From positions 20,589,260 through 20,653,259 of the forward strand of contig CM042087.1 in NCBI GenBank assembly GCA_023512835.1: a DNA stretch of 64,000 nucleotides, written 5' to 3'. The first letter of the stretch is position 1. Every line of letters begins with the position of its first letter. The notes under the pieces are model-generated. The model was not told where the DNA came from. It saw only the letters and a program-made list of their open reading frames with translations, and searched no databases. This document shows, piece after piece, positions 34,924 to 46,086 of this stretch. Both the position numbers and the translations under genes were made by a program. The DNA is from Taxillus chinensis (Eukaryota > Streptophyta > Magnoliopsida > Santalales > Loranthaceae).

Positions 34924-36010
34924 GCCCTACTTTCCCGCATCGGAAACAGGTCATCTTTTTCCTTGGGCGGTCTCTCGAGACATGCCCGGTCAAACCACAA
35001 CTCCAACAGGTCCCTGGCCTCCCGCTGGCTGAACTCTCCCGGGGGCCCACCGCCTGGTCGGAAACCCTCTCGCACCTGCCTCCTCTCGAGCCGAGGAGCA
35101 CCGCTCTCCCCACTCGCCTCTTCTTGCTCGGACCCGCCGAACCGCCCGGCCTCTGGGCTCTCGCCCGATCCTGACCTCGCTCAATAATGATCGCCTTGTC
35201 AACCGCCTCCCGTGCTGGTCAACCGCATCGGTTCCAGCTGTCTTTTCAAAGATGGCCTCAAGCCCTGAATGAAGTCCTGCGTCTTCTGGCCTTCCTTTTC
35301 CCAAGACTCCAGGAGCAAACCGCCCCAAATTCGCGAAGGCCCGCACATACTCCCCCACACTCATGCTACCCTGCACAAGCTCATAATACTCTCTACGTCG
35401 AGCATACCGCAACGAGCCGGGAAAATACTCCCCAAAGAAGCGCTCAACAAACTCTCTCCAGCTGATCCGATCGCCATGGACAGCTCTAGTGGATTCCCAC
35501 CACCTGCGTGGGATACCCAACAAATAGTGCGTCGCCACGCGCACCCGCTCCTCATCCGGCACCCCAATCATCTCAAAGATGTCCTCTGTCCATCTAATCC
35601 AAGTCCTCGGCTACCTCTGGCCGCGAACCATCCTCAAAAGTCCTGGGTGCGTGTTTCAAAAACCGCGCAGCCCAGTCCACTCCTCGTCGTGCCGGCTCTA
35701 CCACGACCTCCTGGCCGGTGCACATCCTGCACCACCCTCGCCCCCGCTCGCTGAGGCCGTGGTGGCCGCCGAGGCTCTTGTTGCCTCTTCAGCTCATCCA
35801 CCTCTCTAGCCATATCCCTCATCGAGCCCTGCATACCCTGCATGGCCTCCTGCAATCGAATCAACACTGCGTCAAATCAGGTCCCACAACGGGAGCCGAT
35901 GACCTGGCTGCGGGCTCTGCTGCCCCTGGTGCCCCGACTCTATCGTGGGTTCCTCTGCCGGACCCTGGCCTCGGACAACCCTCCTCGGTGGTGCCATCAC
36001 ACCTGGCTAC
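34877..36010 (-). pseudogene. Tekay-B gag with two zinc knuckles
   Basis: Minus strand. The start, MAPPRRVVRGQGP, is near 36,000 and is followed by a stop. The coiled-coil part is 35,867-35,634. The gag fold is at 35,571-34,990 (LGIPRRWWESTRAVHGDRIS; FVERFFGEYFPGSLRYARRR; LVQGSMSVGEYVRAF). The knuckles are in 35,113-34,877: CWSCGLTGHVSRDRP, which lost its last Cys, and an intact CFRCGKVGHGAREC. Several shifts. Confidence 0.82.
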
Positions 36011-36420
36011 AACAACAAACAACAAACAATCAATACTAGCACCGCAAGACAAAACGACCATCAAAGGCACAACCGACTTGTAGGTTCTCACCACACGACC
36101 CGTAGGTCCATACCATGCATATAGCATCGTGTCCCCCATCAGGGTACACCACAATCAAGTCCTGGCTCTCACGGCCACGTGCCATCCTGGCACCACATAC
36201 AAGCACATCACACACAAAGACAAGCTAGTGCCCTATATGCACACAATCATACCACTAGCAATGCACCCCATCCCCATGTATGCTCCTAGGATGATCTAAC
36301 TGACACCAAAATAACCTAGAATACATGTAAGGACTGCGTTGATCGGGCGCCCCCCCTACGTTTTCCAAGTCACATGGAATCAATTAACCACCCCTCACTA
36401 ACCTAGGTCCACTAGACCAT
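36011..36420 (-). other. Tekay-B leader between PBS and gag
   Basis: No coding block seen on either strand. Its position corresponds to the 5' untranslated leader of the element. Confidence 0.6.
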
Positions 36421-36432
36421 GCTCTGATACCA
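36421..36432 (-). other. Primer-binding site (initiator tRNA-Met) of Tekay-B
   Basis: Plus-strand GCTCTGATACCA is TGGTATCAGAGC on the minus strand, next to the 5' LTR end at 36,436. Confidence 0.9.
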
Positions 36433-36435
36433 ACT

Positions 36436-38405
36436 TGTCACGCCCCCGAATTCCAGGGAACCCGGAACCGGGTACATGACTTCCCCTTACCCGCACCCGA
36501 AAGGTCAAGGGGTTGGTGACTAGCACCAATAGAGACTACACCGCGGGTCTTGTCTCAAATATGCAACCCTGTACGATCATACATCAAGGGTAATCCTGTA
36601 CTTTCCCATATATCATCATGCATACAAAGAGTCAAACATCATACAGACATCACATCATACGGTATGCAAATACAATCGTCCACGGACCCATGTCCGGGAT
36701 ATCACATAAAACAATACGGAATATAATCGTATCATACATCGAGTAGTGGGCGTCCTCCTGGAAGAAAGTCCTCCACTAGTCTCGGGTCACACCTGAAAAG
36801 GGTAAGCAACAAGTAGGGGGTGAGCGACAAGCTCGTAGGTGACCCTAACACTCCACATCATGCAACACATATAAGTCTATACTGTATGCTCGGTGTACTC
36901 GTGCACCGTGTGGTGTGCACAATCATCGGGACTCGGCCGCAACAAACATCAGGACAACTTGTCCACGATCCTCCATGGGATCCCAGCTCGGGGCACTCGG
37001 CCCTAGCTCCACGAGCTCAACGGCTCAACTCAGGCCTTAGCCTGTCCACGCGCAATATGCCCGGCCACGATCGCCACACAGCCTGCCATCGGTTCATATG
37101 CTCGCCACGTCAACCACATAGCACCATCGGTGCATCACGGTGAGAACCCAAACAAGTCACGGAGTCCATGCCCCAATACCTCACATCAACATACTAACAT
37201 TAGTATGGCATGTCATTCTCAACATTTCCTTTAGAATTGTAGCCGGTCTTCACAAGTAAATCCTCAACCCTTGATTTATGAAGGAAGTACTCAAAGCGCC
37301 TATTTCCTTGAAATTAAAAGTTCAGGAAAAAAACACTGTTCACTTAGTCCGGAAAAACACTGTTCACTTTAGTCCCGGAAACACTATTCACTTAGTCCCG
37401 GAAAAACACTGTTCACTTAGTCCCTGGAAACACTGTTCACTTAGTCTCGGAAAAACACTGTTCACTTAGTCCCTGGAAACACTATTTACTTAGTCCCGGA
37501 AAAACTATTCACTTAGTCCCGGAAAAACACTGTTCCCTTAGTCCCGGAAACACTGTTCACTTAGTCTCGGAAAAACACTGTTCACTTAGTCCCGGAAACA
37601 CTATTCGCTTAGTCCGAAAAAACACTGTTCATCGTCGTTTCGCCAATTTTCTCGGCTAGAACGGCAACCCAAAGAACCCCAAACACTCATAAACACATTT
37701 ATTTTGATATACACCCCATTACACGTCTTAAATAACTCTAAATTTCATGTAATCAAGAAATACCTCTTTTATGCATTTAAATCGAAGATTCAACCAAAAA
37801 TTGGGTTTCCCCCAAATCTTAAGGTTCACCCCCAAATTCCATGATTTCACCCAAATTAAGCATGCTAAGCCTACTATGAATCATATAAGGAGTTAGAATC
37901 ACCTACCTGGAAGATTCTTTGCGATCCACGAGCTCCAATCGCCCCAAAATCACCAAGAAAGCTCTTCACGCTCTTCACCTTCTCTCTCTCTCTCTCTCTT
38001 GCTCAAACACGCACGCACCAATAATTGGAAATTTAAGAGATAAGGCAGTTCTTAATTATATATATATACCGTTGCCAATAATTGGCCTCCCAAAGCAATA
38101 ATTGACCCGAATGCAATAATTGACCTCCCGAGGTCACGAACTCCAAATTGAGTCAAATTATCGTCAAAACGCTCGAAATAACGAGCACAACACTGTTTAG
38201 ATATTATCACACTCAAATGATCGCTCAAACGCAAAGTCAACCAATAAACCCCAAAAAGTCAACAATCGGGTCAAACGGGGCCCCGACTCGAAATCGGGCC
38301 CAAGTACGGTCAAAATGCTCGCATCGACGACTACACTACCATCCAGATAGTTACATTCCCATAGAATGACTATCTCTCAAAACTACCCAAATACGAGTCT
38401 TTACA
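36436..38405 (-). repeat. 5' LTR of Tekay-B
   Basis: 1,970 bp, TGTCACGCCCCC to GTCTTTACA in plus orientation. Pairs with 28,989-30,954 and has the same minisatellite (37,320-37,625), CT run and AT run. Confidence 0.92.
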
Positions 38406-39226
38406 GTACTATCGTCGTTTTGTCGAGGGGTTCTCCCATTTGGCAGCTCCTATGACAGCGTTGACTTGGAAGGGAGTAAAGTTTGAGTGGACTGACAAGT
38501 GCCAGCAGGTGTTTGAGACTCTCAAAACTCGTTTGACCACTGCACCTGTGTTGAGGTTGCCTAGGGAGGATATTCCGTATGAGGTATTTTGCGATGCGTC
38601 CAGGGTTGGTTTGGGGTGTGTACTTATGCAAGAGCACAGTGTGGTAGCTTATGGGTCAAGGCAGCTGAAGCCTCATGAGCAGAATTACCCTACCCATGAT
38701 CTTGAGTTGGCGGCTGTCATCTTCGCCCTGAAGAGTTGGCAACATTACCTTTTGGGGGAGAAGTTCGTGGTGTTCTCGGATCACAAGAGCCTTAGACATC
38801 TTTACTCGAAGGACTTGAATTTGAGGCGAGAGGAGATGGGTGGAGTATTTGCAGACCTTTGACTTTACTCTTGCCTATACCCCGGGCAAGGGTAATGTTG
38901 TGGCTGACGCGTTGAGCAGAAAAGGGAAAGCTGAGGTGGCCGTGAGAGAGTGGAAGCTGATGGAGCAGTTGGCGATGTTGCAGCAGCAGCCTGTTGTTCG
39001 TGATGGTGGGACAGTCCTAAGTCCTTTGGTGGTTGTGCCTGAGTTGTACCAGCGTGTCCGGGAGGAACAGATGGGTGATATTAAGTGTGAGGTTCTCCGT
39101 GCCCGTATTGAGGCTGGGGAGCTATCTGAGGACTGGACAGAGAGTCCTGAGCATGAGTTGTCTTTTCAGGGGCGGTTGGTAGTGGCTTCTTCCCTCAGGG
39201 ATGAGGTGATGAGGGAGTTTCACTAG
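38406..39226 (+). pseudogene. Tekay-A RT end and RNase H, part 2
   Basis: Resumes the RT connection after the Tekay-B insertion ([18 protein letters not shown]). RNase H has [15 protein letters not shown] (about 38,590), [16 protein letters not shown] and [14 protein letters not shown] shift at about 38,845 leads to [20 protein letters not shown] (38,863). The segment ends at a stop at 39,226, next to the integrase zinc finger. Confidence 0.88.
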
Positions 39227-40597
39227 TCTAGAGTTGCTGTGCATCCAGGGGGTACGAAGATGTACCATGCACTTCGAGGACATTTTTGGTGGCCTAGGAT
39301 GAAACGCGATGTGGCTGCTTTTGTTTTGCGGTGCCTCACGTGTCAGCAGGTGAAGGCTGAGCATCAGCGACCGGTGGGCATGTTACAACCCTTGCCCATA
39401 GCAGAGTGGAAGTGGGACCACATAGCGATGGATTTTGTGACTGGTCTTCCACCCACCACAGAGAGGAAAGATATGATTTGGGTGATTGTGGATCGACTCA
39501 CAAAGTCGGCCCATTTCCTGGCTGTTTGAGAGCGGGACTCTATTGGGACATTGAGTCATCTATACATGAACGAGATTGTGAGACTACATGGAGTACCATC
39601 ATCGGTTGTCTCTGACCGGGATTCAAGGTTCACTTCCCGTTTCTGAGCAGGTTTGCAGGAGGCTATGGGGACCAAACTTCACTTGAGTACAGCCTTTCAC
39701 CTTGAGACTGACAGCCAGACAGAGAGGACGAATCAGACTTTGGAGGACATGTTATGGGCCTGTGTGTTAGATTTTGGGGGTTCATGGGCGACTCACCTTC
39801 CTTTGGTGGTGTTTGCCTACAACAACAGTTATCAGGCATCCATTGGGATGGCTCCTTTTGAGGCGTTGTATGGGCGGCCGTGTCGATCACCTTTGTGTTG
39901 GACCGAGGTGGGGGAGACAGCTCTCTTGGGACCACAGTTGGTTCAAGAGGCTACCGAGAAGGTTAAGTTGATTCGTCAGCGTTTGTTATCAGCTCAGAGT
40001 CGGCAGAAATCTTATGCGGATCAGCGGCGGCGACCTTTGGAGTTTTTTGTTGGTGATCATGTGTTTCTTCGTGTTTCTCCACGTCGTGGACATCGACGGT
40101 TTGGGCGAGGTTCGAAGCTATCTCCACGGTTTATTGGTCCTTTTGAGATTCTGGATCGTGTGGGGCCTGTGGCCTACTGGTTAGCGTTACCACCGCGGCT
40201 GAGTCGAGTGCACAACATGTTTCACGTGTCCCAGTTGCGGAAGTATCACCCTGACCCCACTCTTGTGATCGATTGGGGAACATTAGACATTGCGGATGAC
40301 ATGTCCGTTGTTGAGGCCCCTATCCGTATCCTAGATCGGCGAAAGAAGCTTTTGCGTGGTCGTGCTATTCCTTTGGTTCGCGTGCTGTGGCAGCACCGTG
40401 GCATTGAGGAGGAGACATGGGAATGTGAGTCCGTGATGCGTGAGCAAGACCTGAATTGTTCGAGGATGAACAATCTTAAGCGTGGGAGGTGGCTGTTGGT
40501 GGCTGTTGGCCAAGGGATAGTGATGTGTTTTCTTGTATTAGTTGTGTATGATTTGGTGTATTTGTTTTGTCTTTTAGACATGTGTTCATATTTGTGA
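39227..40597 (+). pseudogene. Tekay-A integrase with chromodomain
   Basis: The H2C2 zinc finger (HPGGTKMYHALRGHFWWP then CLTCQQVKAEH) starts at about 39,240. The DDE core has [13 protein letters not shown] (Asp at about 39,430), a second Asp near [11 protein letters not shown] (39,610), and then TERTNQTLEDML (39,720, with the Glu). Stops: 39,527 and 39,646. The frame 39,653-40,597 has the C-terminal GPFEILDRVGPVAYWLALPP region and a chromodomain (ILDRRKKLLRGRAIPLVRVL ... EEETWECESVMRE) that ends near 40,445. The chromodomain marks the chromovirus group and is thought to guide insertion to heterochromatin. Confidence 0.88.
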
Positions 40598-40775
40598 TGT
40601 GTATTTGTGACATGCGGATATGTGTTGTTATGGATTATGGTGGTACCTTGTTATGTGCTGTTATGTGCTGTGCGCGGTGTATGACCCATTTGGGTGTTGT
40701 GGCTCACCGTGTGGCAAATGGGTAGCTTGTGTTTGTTTTCCTCATATGTCATTTCTTTTCGAGGACGAAAAGTCT

Positions 40776-40789
40776 TAAGGGGGAGAGGA
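40776..40789 (+). other. Polypurine tract of Tekay-A
   Basis: TTAAGGGGGAGAGGA directly before the 3' LTR. It is preceded by TTTCGAGGACGAAAAGTC, a stretch also present at the same place in Tekay-B. Confidence 0.85.
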
Positions 40790-41450
40790 TGTAATGACCC
40801 GTGTGTAAGAAGTTAACCACAAACACCTTGGATGTTGGTGCACAAGTTTGAGGTAAGAGATGAGCCCAAGAGGGGACTTTTAGGAGGTGCATGTGACAAG
40901 TGATAACGTACATTTATGCCCTAGGAAGATGCAATGCATATACATGCGGTTTTAAGCTGTTTTGGCATATTTTGGAGCTCACTTTTGGTATAGTAGATGG
41001 CCTCAAACAATTGGCGTGCAAGAACAAAAGTTGCTAGCATATTTCAGAGCATTTGGAGCTGCACGTGAATTCACCCATTTCACGTGCAAGCATATTTTTG
41101 CTTCTCAGACCTCTACAAGATGCAAGGAGGCTTGGGGTGAAGTTTGAGTGCATTTGGAGCTGCACGCCAATTGGGAAATTGGCGTTCAAATTGGCGTGCA
41201 GGCATGTTTTTGCATGGTTACCTTGGTTTTGTCATTCTAATCATCTTTTCCCAAAGGACCATGTTAGAATCGTGAATATTTTGGTGTGTATGGATGTGGG
41301 AAGGTCATAGCTTGTTCCATCAAAACTACGTCGTTTTGATGTTGGGATTCACTTAATCAAAACTACGTTGTTTTGATGTTGTGTTGTCTATACAAGGAGG
41401 AGAAGTCCCTCTGTTTTAGGTTTAGGGTTTGTTGCTCCACCAGCCGTTGC

Positions 41451-41527
<77 letters not shown>

Positions 41528-42727
41528 AGGAGAGCTTCTGGTGGCTGCCGGAGCGTCTTGCGTGGGTGGTCGGAGTCTTGCATGGAAGCGGGAGCAGGAG
41601 AACATACAAGGTAGGGGTTCTATTCTTCCTAAATCCTCCTCTGTCCTAGGGTTCTAGGGCAGATTATGGAGTTATACCTGTTTATATATATATATAATCC
41701 ATATAGGTGTGATCTCCTATATGGATGTTGGCCTTCAATGGCGGTTTTCGATGTATTCTGATGTTGAATGGTGAGTACATATTAAGTGTTTGATAAAATG
41801 CCTGTGTGAATATGTCTGTGTGAATATGCCTAGTATGTGTTTGATAATATGCCTGTGTGGCTGGGTTTGTGGGTTTGTGAATGTATGCATGTTAAGCGTT
41901 TGGTAAAATACCTGTGAGACTCTGCATGTCAAGTGTTTGATTTTATGCCTGATGGGCTGTGCGAACTAAGTGTTTGGTATTATGCCTGTGAAAGTGTGTA
42001 TGCTACGTGTTTGGTTTAATGTCTGTGTGACCTTGTATGCTGTGTTTGTGGAACCCGGTGGCTGTGGAAGCCCAGGACTGGAACTGTTAGCCTGTGTGGC
42101 TAAGCCAATATGGTTGTGGATATGTTAGCCCGTGTGGCTAAGCCTGAGTGGCCGTGGATATGTTAGCCGTGTGGCTAAGCCTTAGTGGCCGTGGATATGT
42201 TTGCCGTGTGGCTAAGCCTTAGTGGCCATGGATATGTTAGCCTATATGGCTGTGGATATGTGTGTGCCATGTGAATGTGGAATACAACTTGTTTATATTT
42301 TATTGTCACTACACTGCACCTGTACACACTCATGTAAACGCTAGGGGCATGGGATGGATTGGGGAGACATGATCCCTACTGAGCTGTGGTTGCTCACCCC
42401 TCCCTCTATGTTGTGTTTTCTTTCAGGAACATACATGCATTAGGTGGGACCCCAAGGTGGAAGACCTTATTGATTTTACTGTCTTCCATTTATGTTATTT
42501 TTATGGGAATTGATGTAACCCAGTGGGGATGGATTGGAAAGAGGATTTTGTTTTAATAAAGACTGGTTTGGATTGTGGATTGCTTTTATGAACATTACTT
42601 TCTTGAATGTGTTGTGGATGTTTAAAATGTTATATTCGGGGTTTGCACCCTAACCCCTTTGCCCTCCGTGTGGGTACAAGGGGAGTCACGTACCAGTTTC
42701 CTCGGGTTGGAAATCCGGGGCGTGACA
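40790..42727 (+). repeat. 3' LTR of Tekay-A
   Basis: 1,938 bp, same layout as 23,841-25,807: twin palindromes at 41,318 and 41,356, (GA)n at 41,451-41,526, minisatellite at 42,060-42,260. It lacks about 20 bp that the 5' LTR has near 24,090-24,110. Confidence 0.92.
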
Positions 42728-42732
42728 GAGTC

Positions 42733-43706
42733 CTCCATACATACGGAGTAAGGAAGTACTGATGTGGAATAAGGATCCGAATCTTTATTCGCACGGAGTA
42801 AGGAAACCAGATGCGGAATAAGGAATCCGGACCACTCACTCATGCGGAGTATGGGTGTGCTAGTACGGAGTAAGCCATCCGATCCTTTAAACTCGCACGG
42901 AGTAAGAAACTCGTACGGAGTAAGGAACTTACATGCAGAGTAAGGAAGCGCTGATACGGAATAAGCACTCTGACCTTCTCATTCACACGGAGTAAGGAAG
43001 CGCTGACACGGACTAAGGATTCCAGCACCAAATAGATACGGAGTAAGCAACCACTGACACGGAGTAAGGTTCCGAGCTTCATTAGCAACGGAGTAAGGAA
43101 AATTACACCAGACCAAGAAGATGCTACTTCAACTTACCGCATTTAAAGTCATCAGCTCGTGGTGTCCCGATGTAAGACAAACTCGTTGAGAACCTGAAGA
43201 ATCTTACACGTGGATCACCCGGATATGTGGACACAACTTTAATTATACTTGGGAACTCACAAAGGCACTTATACTCTTCAAACCCAAGATCTTGATCTCC
43301 ACAAACCACAGCAGTCAAGGCAGAGAGATTACTGAGGAATAGTTAGTGCTGAACGCATTCCGGAACTACAAGTTCCAAGGTTGTCTCTTAGGAATGTTTT
43401 TATAAATATTCATACTTGTACATTTGAAAGTGTGTGCGAGCATGCCTGGATCAACCCTGTGTATGCACAAGAGTTCAAAGACATAATATAGGCTAGTGTG
43501 TGAATCCTTTTGTAAACAGAGTGTAAAAGAGTCTTGCTTCTATTTTGTTGTATTTATCTTTTGATAATAAAACAAAATACTTCCACTATCTGGTTATCTT
43601 CCGCATTGATTCTATCACTTAACTAGATAAGTGTTGTGTCATAAGAGAATCAAAAGAGTTTCGATAAGAGCCTATTCACCCCCCTCTAGGCTCCAAGGGA
43701 CCATCA
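42733..43706 (+). repeat. 3' LTR of the Sirevirus-like element, right fragment
   Basis: Continues the LTR after the duplicated GAGTC (42,728-42,732) and ends CCATCA at 43,706. It matches 12,175-13,147 closely, including the CGGAGTAAGG array and the TATA-like TTTTTATAAATATT at about 43,397. Confidence 0.9.
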
Positions 43707-43991
43707 GCTGCTCCCTGCCAACCATCTTCTTCCACTTCGCCTGGTCCTTCCACTACCAATCCAAGTACGGCTGAGTACACCATGCCTGCTTCACCTACTA
43801 AACCAGCCGCTACTACCACCGACCAACCGTTAGCCCCACCTCGCATTGTAACAACTGGAGGCACCTCAGCTGAACTGCTGCATTCAACACCTATGTTGCT
43901 GGGGATATCACTGCGAGGACTTGTGGCTATAAAGCCTTCTTCACCGGACCTGACCTGTGTCGACTACTACATGACGGTATTGGCACCTTAG
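43707..43991 (+). pseudogene. 3' part of the decayed ORF split by the Sirevirus
   Basis: With one GCTGC duplication removed, the frame of 11,701-11,780 continues without a shift to TAG at 43,989. It encodes a Pro/Thr/Ser-rich tail and then LLGISLRGLVAIKPSSPDL. No ULP1-like block follows, unlike the extra ORF at 20,541. Function unknown. Its value is as proof of the pre-insertion reading frame. Confidence 0.6.
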
Positions 43992-45191
43992 TGCTCCGGG
44001 GATAATATTTTTCACTGATTTGATGCATTTATGTGCATATCCTTTATCCGGTGGTGGAGCATGAGGATATCTGTTAACTATTGAAATTGTACTAACATTA
44101 ATCTTTCATTGTCAAGAAGAAGGCACATACTTTCGACGCTCTATTTATGCTCTGATTTTTTGGGTTTGTAGCTATATTGGTTCCTTCATGGTTTGCAAAT
44201 TTTATGTTTTATTTTTCATTAGATGGGTAGAAAGATGTAAATCTAGAAGTAAATGTCTACCCTGAACGAGATCTCAGAGGTCATATATGGTGTTGATGGC
44301 ATTTTTCTGCTTTACTGGCAATTGTTTAGCGACATTGTTTTTGGTTATAATGGAATCATACCATGCTTCTGACATTTCGTGATAAAATCCTTTTTCAAAA
44401 GGGCGATAATGATTATGAGGTTCAGAATGGTTTTGGTGTGACCTATGAGATGCAGTTGTGAAAGTTGTAGGATAATCCTTGTGAGGTTGCGGTGTACCAT
44501 AAATGTCTCATGAATTGTAAAGGTCTTCGCATGTTAACAATGTCTCTTGTTTTGTACTCTTTTCGATCCATGGCCACAAACTATTACGTCCTTCATTTTG
44601 TTTTTGCTTGATATATGTTGTGAGACGGAAGTCAATATTTTTGTCTAAATTGTTTGGCATTATATGAGATGAGATAATAAATTAAAATATCCTTTCCTTT
44701 TGAAATATGCAATGCATAAGAAAATTTCAAACTACAAGTAATACATGATATCAATTAGTTATGGAATTTCATCATTTTTGATATTATTATAAATATTTTG
44801 TTTTCATATCTAATACTTGTCATAATAGCATATGTTTGATTTTTTTAGTGGCATCAATCATGTGAATCAATAATATCATTAAATTTATTTCACTAAAAAA
44901 ATAAATTTTTTAAAAAATGTCAATTGCAGTTGAGGTGTCATCTTGCTGTTAGAACACAATAAAACTATGGTCAAGTACGCCACCTTAGTGACGGTTGCAT
45001 TGCAGTTTTGCCATGCCATTGCTGGTATGTTTTTCCATAAGTGTATTATGGGCGTGGTACTTGTGTAGGAATCTGAAGTCACATTAGTATTAATATTTGT
45101 TTTACTTCCACGAAGAACACGTTCTTTATGGGTGGCGAATGATCTACTTGAATGCAAGAGCAATGTTATTATCCATCAATAACCATAATAT
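43992..45191. other. Unassigned intergenic DNA
   Basis: AT-rich, no ORF, terminal repeat or RNA feature that I can support. It may hold remnants of whatever carried the ORF ending at 43,991. Confidence 0.4.
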
Positions 45192-45292
45192 CGTGACAGC
45201 AGGCCCGGCCCAAGGGGGAGGCCCAGTAGGTGGCTGCCTAGGGCACTCGGCCCCTTGGGTCAATTAAGGGGCACAATTTTTTTAGGTATAGG

Positions 45293-45743
45293 GCACCCCG
45301 CACCCGCTGACGCCGACGCTGCACGCATCCACTCCCCGCATCGCAACGCAGACGCAGACGCAAACGCAAACGCAGAGTCGCGCATCCCCCCAATCCCGCC
45401 GTATTCGACTCCCTTTCACCGTCCGACAGCCTCGGCGACGCAGACGCCCTCACCCTTTCACCGATCGAGGCCTCTGCCTCTGGCTGTGTGACGGCCGACG
45501 GCGATGGGACATCAGTCGACTGTCGATCCGAGCCATCCAGCGCCAGCGGGTGTCGACGAGGGACGAGCCATCGGGCGACGCCGTGACGGCGACGGGCGAT
45601 CCGATCCTCCACAATCCACTCGTCTCCTCAGACCTCGGCAGACGGCTCACGGCAGACAGCAGCTCGGCTCCTCTCCTCTCCCGGCAAGTCGGCAACGGCA
45701 ACGCAGGCAGAGACAGACGCTGCGACGCAAACCGTGACCACTG
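45293..45743 (+). other. GC-rich 5' region of the hAT element with CGCAGACG repeats
   Basis: About 450 bp with high C+G and many CpGs inside an AT-rich transposon. It includes a short tandem of CGCAGACGCAAACG-type units (45,341-45,378). It ends at CCACT, followed by GTAAGGTT, a good splice donor. An acceptor TTATTTTAG at 46,061-46,069 lies 17 bases before the transposase ATG, so this is likely the transposase promoter and first non-coding exon. ORFs on both strands here are likely composition artefacts. Confidence 0.5.
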
Positions 45744-46086
45744 TAAGGTTTTTTTTTTAAAATTAATAACAATTTTAAATTGAATAATTCAATTACAAAT
45801 TAATTATTTATTATTATTCTATTGATAGATGATATTTTGATTTGAATCATTTGATGATTATGAGATCGATATTCATGTTTGAATAATTTTAATTGAATTG
45901 AATTATGTTATTATGATATTTAAAATTACGGGACTCATTTGAATAATTTTAATTTGGTGTTACACTGTGTTGAATCATGTATGGATCAATGGATGATTTT
46001 GTTTAAATTGTTTTGGTGATGTACTGATGTTTTTAGATTTTAATTGAATTAATATAATTTATTATTTTAGGAGTCATCATTAGATC

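Larger units (their letters stand above)
28989..38405 (-). mobile_element. Tekay-B: second Tekay-type chromovirus, nested in Tekay-A RT
   Basis: Minus strand, 9.4 kb. Its 5' LTR is 36,436-38,405 and its 3' LTR is 28,989-30,954. The minus-strand termini are TGTAAAGACTC and GGGGGCGTGACA (GACG at the left copy, where the last CA is kept but the plus-strand TG reads CG). The iMet PBS is at 36,421-36,432 and the PPT at 30,955. Flanks are GGCAT on the left and GTACT on the right, with RT coding sequence joining across them, so a GCTAC-like duplication with later changes is likely but not proven. Confidence 0.9.
23841..42727 (+). mobile_element. Tekay-A: Tekay/Del-type Ty3/gypsy chromovirus inserted in the Sirevirus 3' LTR
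   Basis: LTRs are 23,841-25,807 and 40,790-42,727, both TGTAATGACCC...GGGGCGTGACA. The target-site duplication is an exact GAGTC (23,836-23,840 and 42,728-42,732). It has an iMet PBS, gag, protease, RT, RNase H, integrase with a chromodomain, and a PPT. The RT is interrupted at 28,988 by Tekay-B and resumes at 38,406. The two LTRs look very similar apart from one gap of about 20 bp and the (GA)n length, so the insertion seems fairly recent. Confidence 0.92.
11781..43706 (+). mobile_element. Sirevirus-like Ty1/copia retrotransposon carrying an extra ORF and nested Tekay elements
   Basis: The 5' LTR is 11,781-13,147 and the 3' LTR is 23,408-23,840 plus 42,733-43,706. The termini are TATTGG (mutated TGTTGG) and CATCA. 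The target-site duplication is GTTGC (11,776-11,780) versus GCTGC (43,707-43,711). The PBS matches initiator tRNA-Met and a PPT is at 23,395. The internal order is gag with a zinc knuckle and long coiled-coil extension, protease, integrase, RT, RNase H, a 1.6-kb spacer, then an ORF of 852 codons plus tail. Pol before an additional ORF, a long gag and an iMet PBS fit the Sirevirus (SIRE/Maximus) group. Without the nested gypsy DNA it is about 13 kb. Confidence 0.8.

Noticed and set aside
45255..45783. ORFs of 77-124 codons on both strands in the GC-rich hAT region
   Set aside because: CpG-rich composition keeps several frames open; no homologous domain and no continuity with the transposase.
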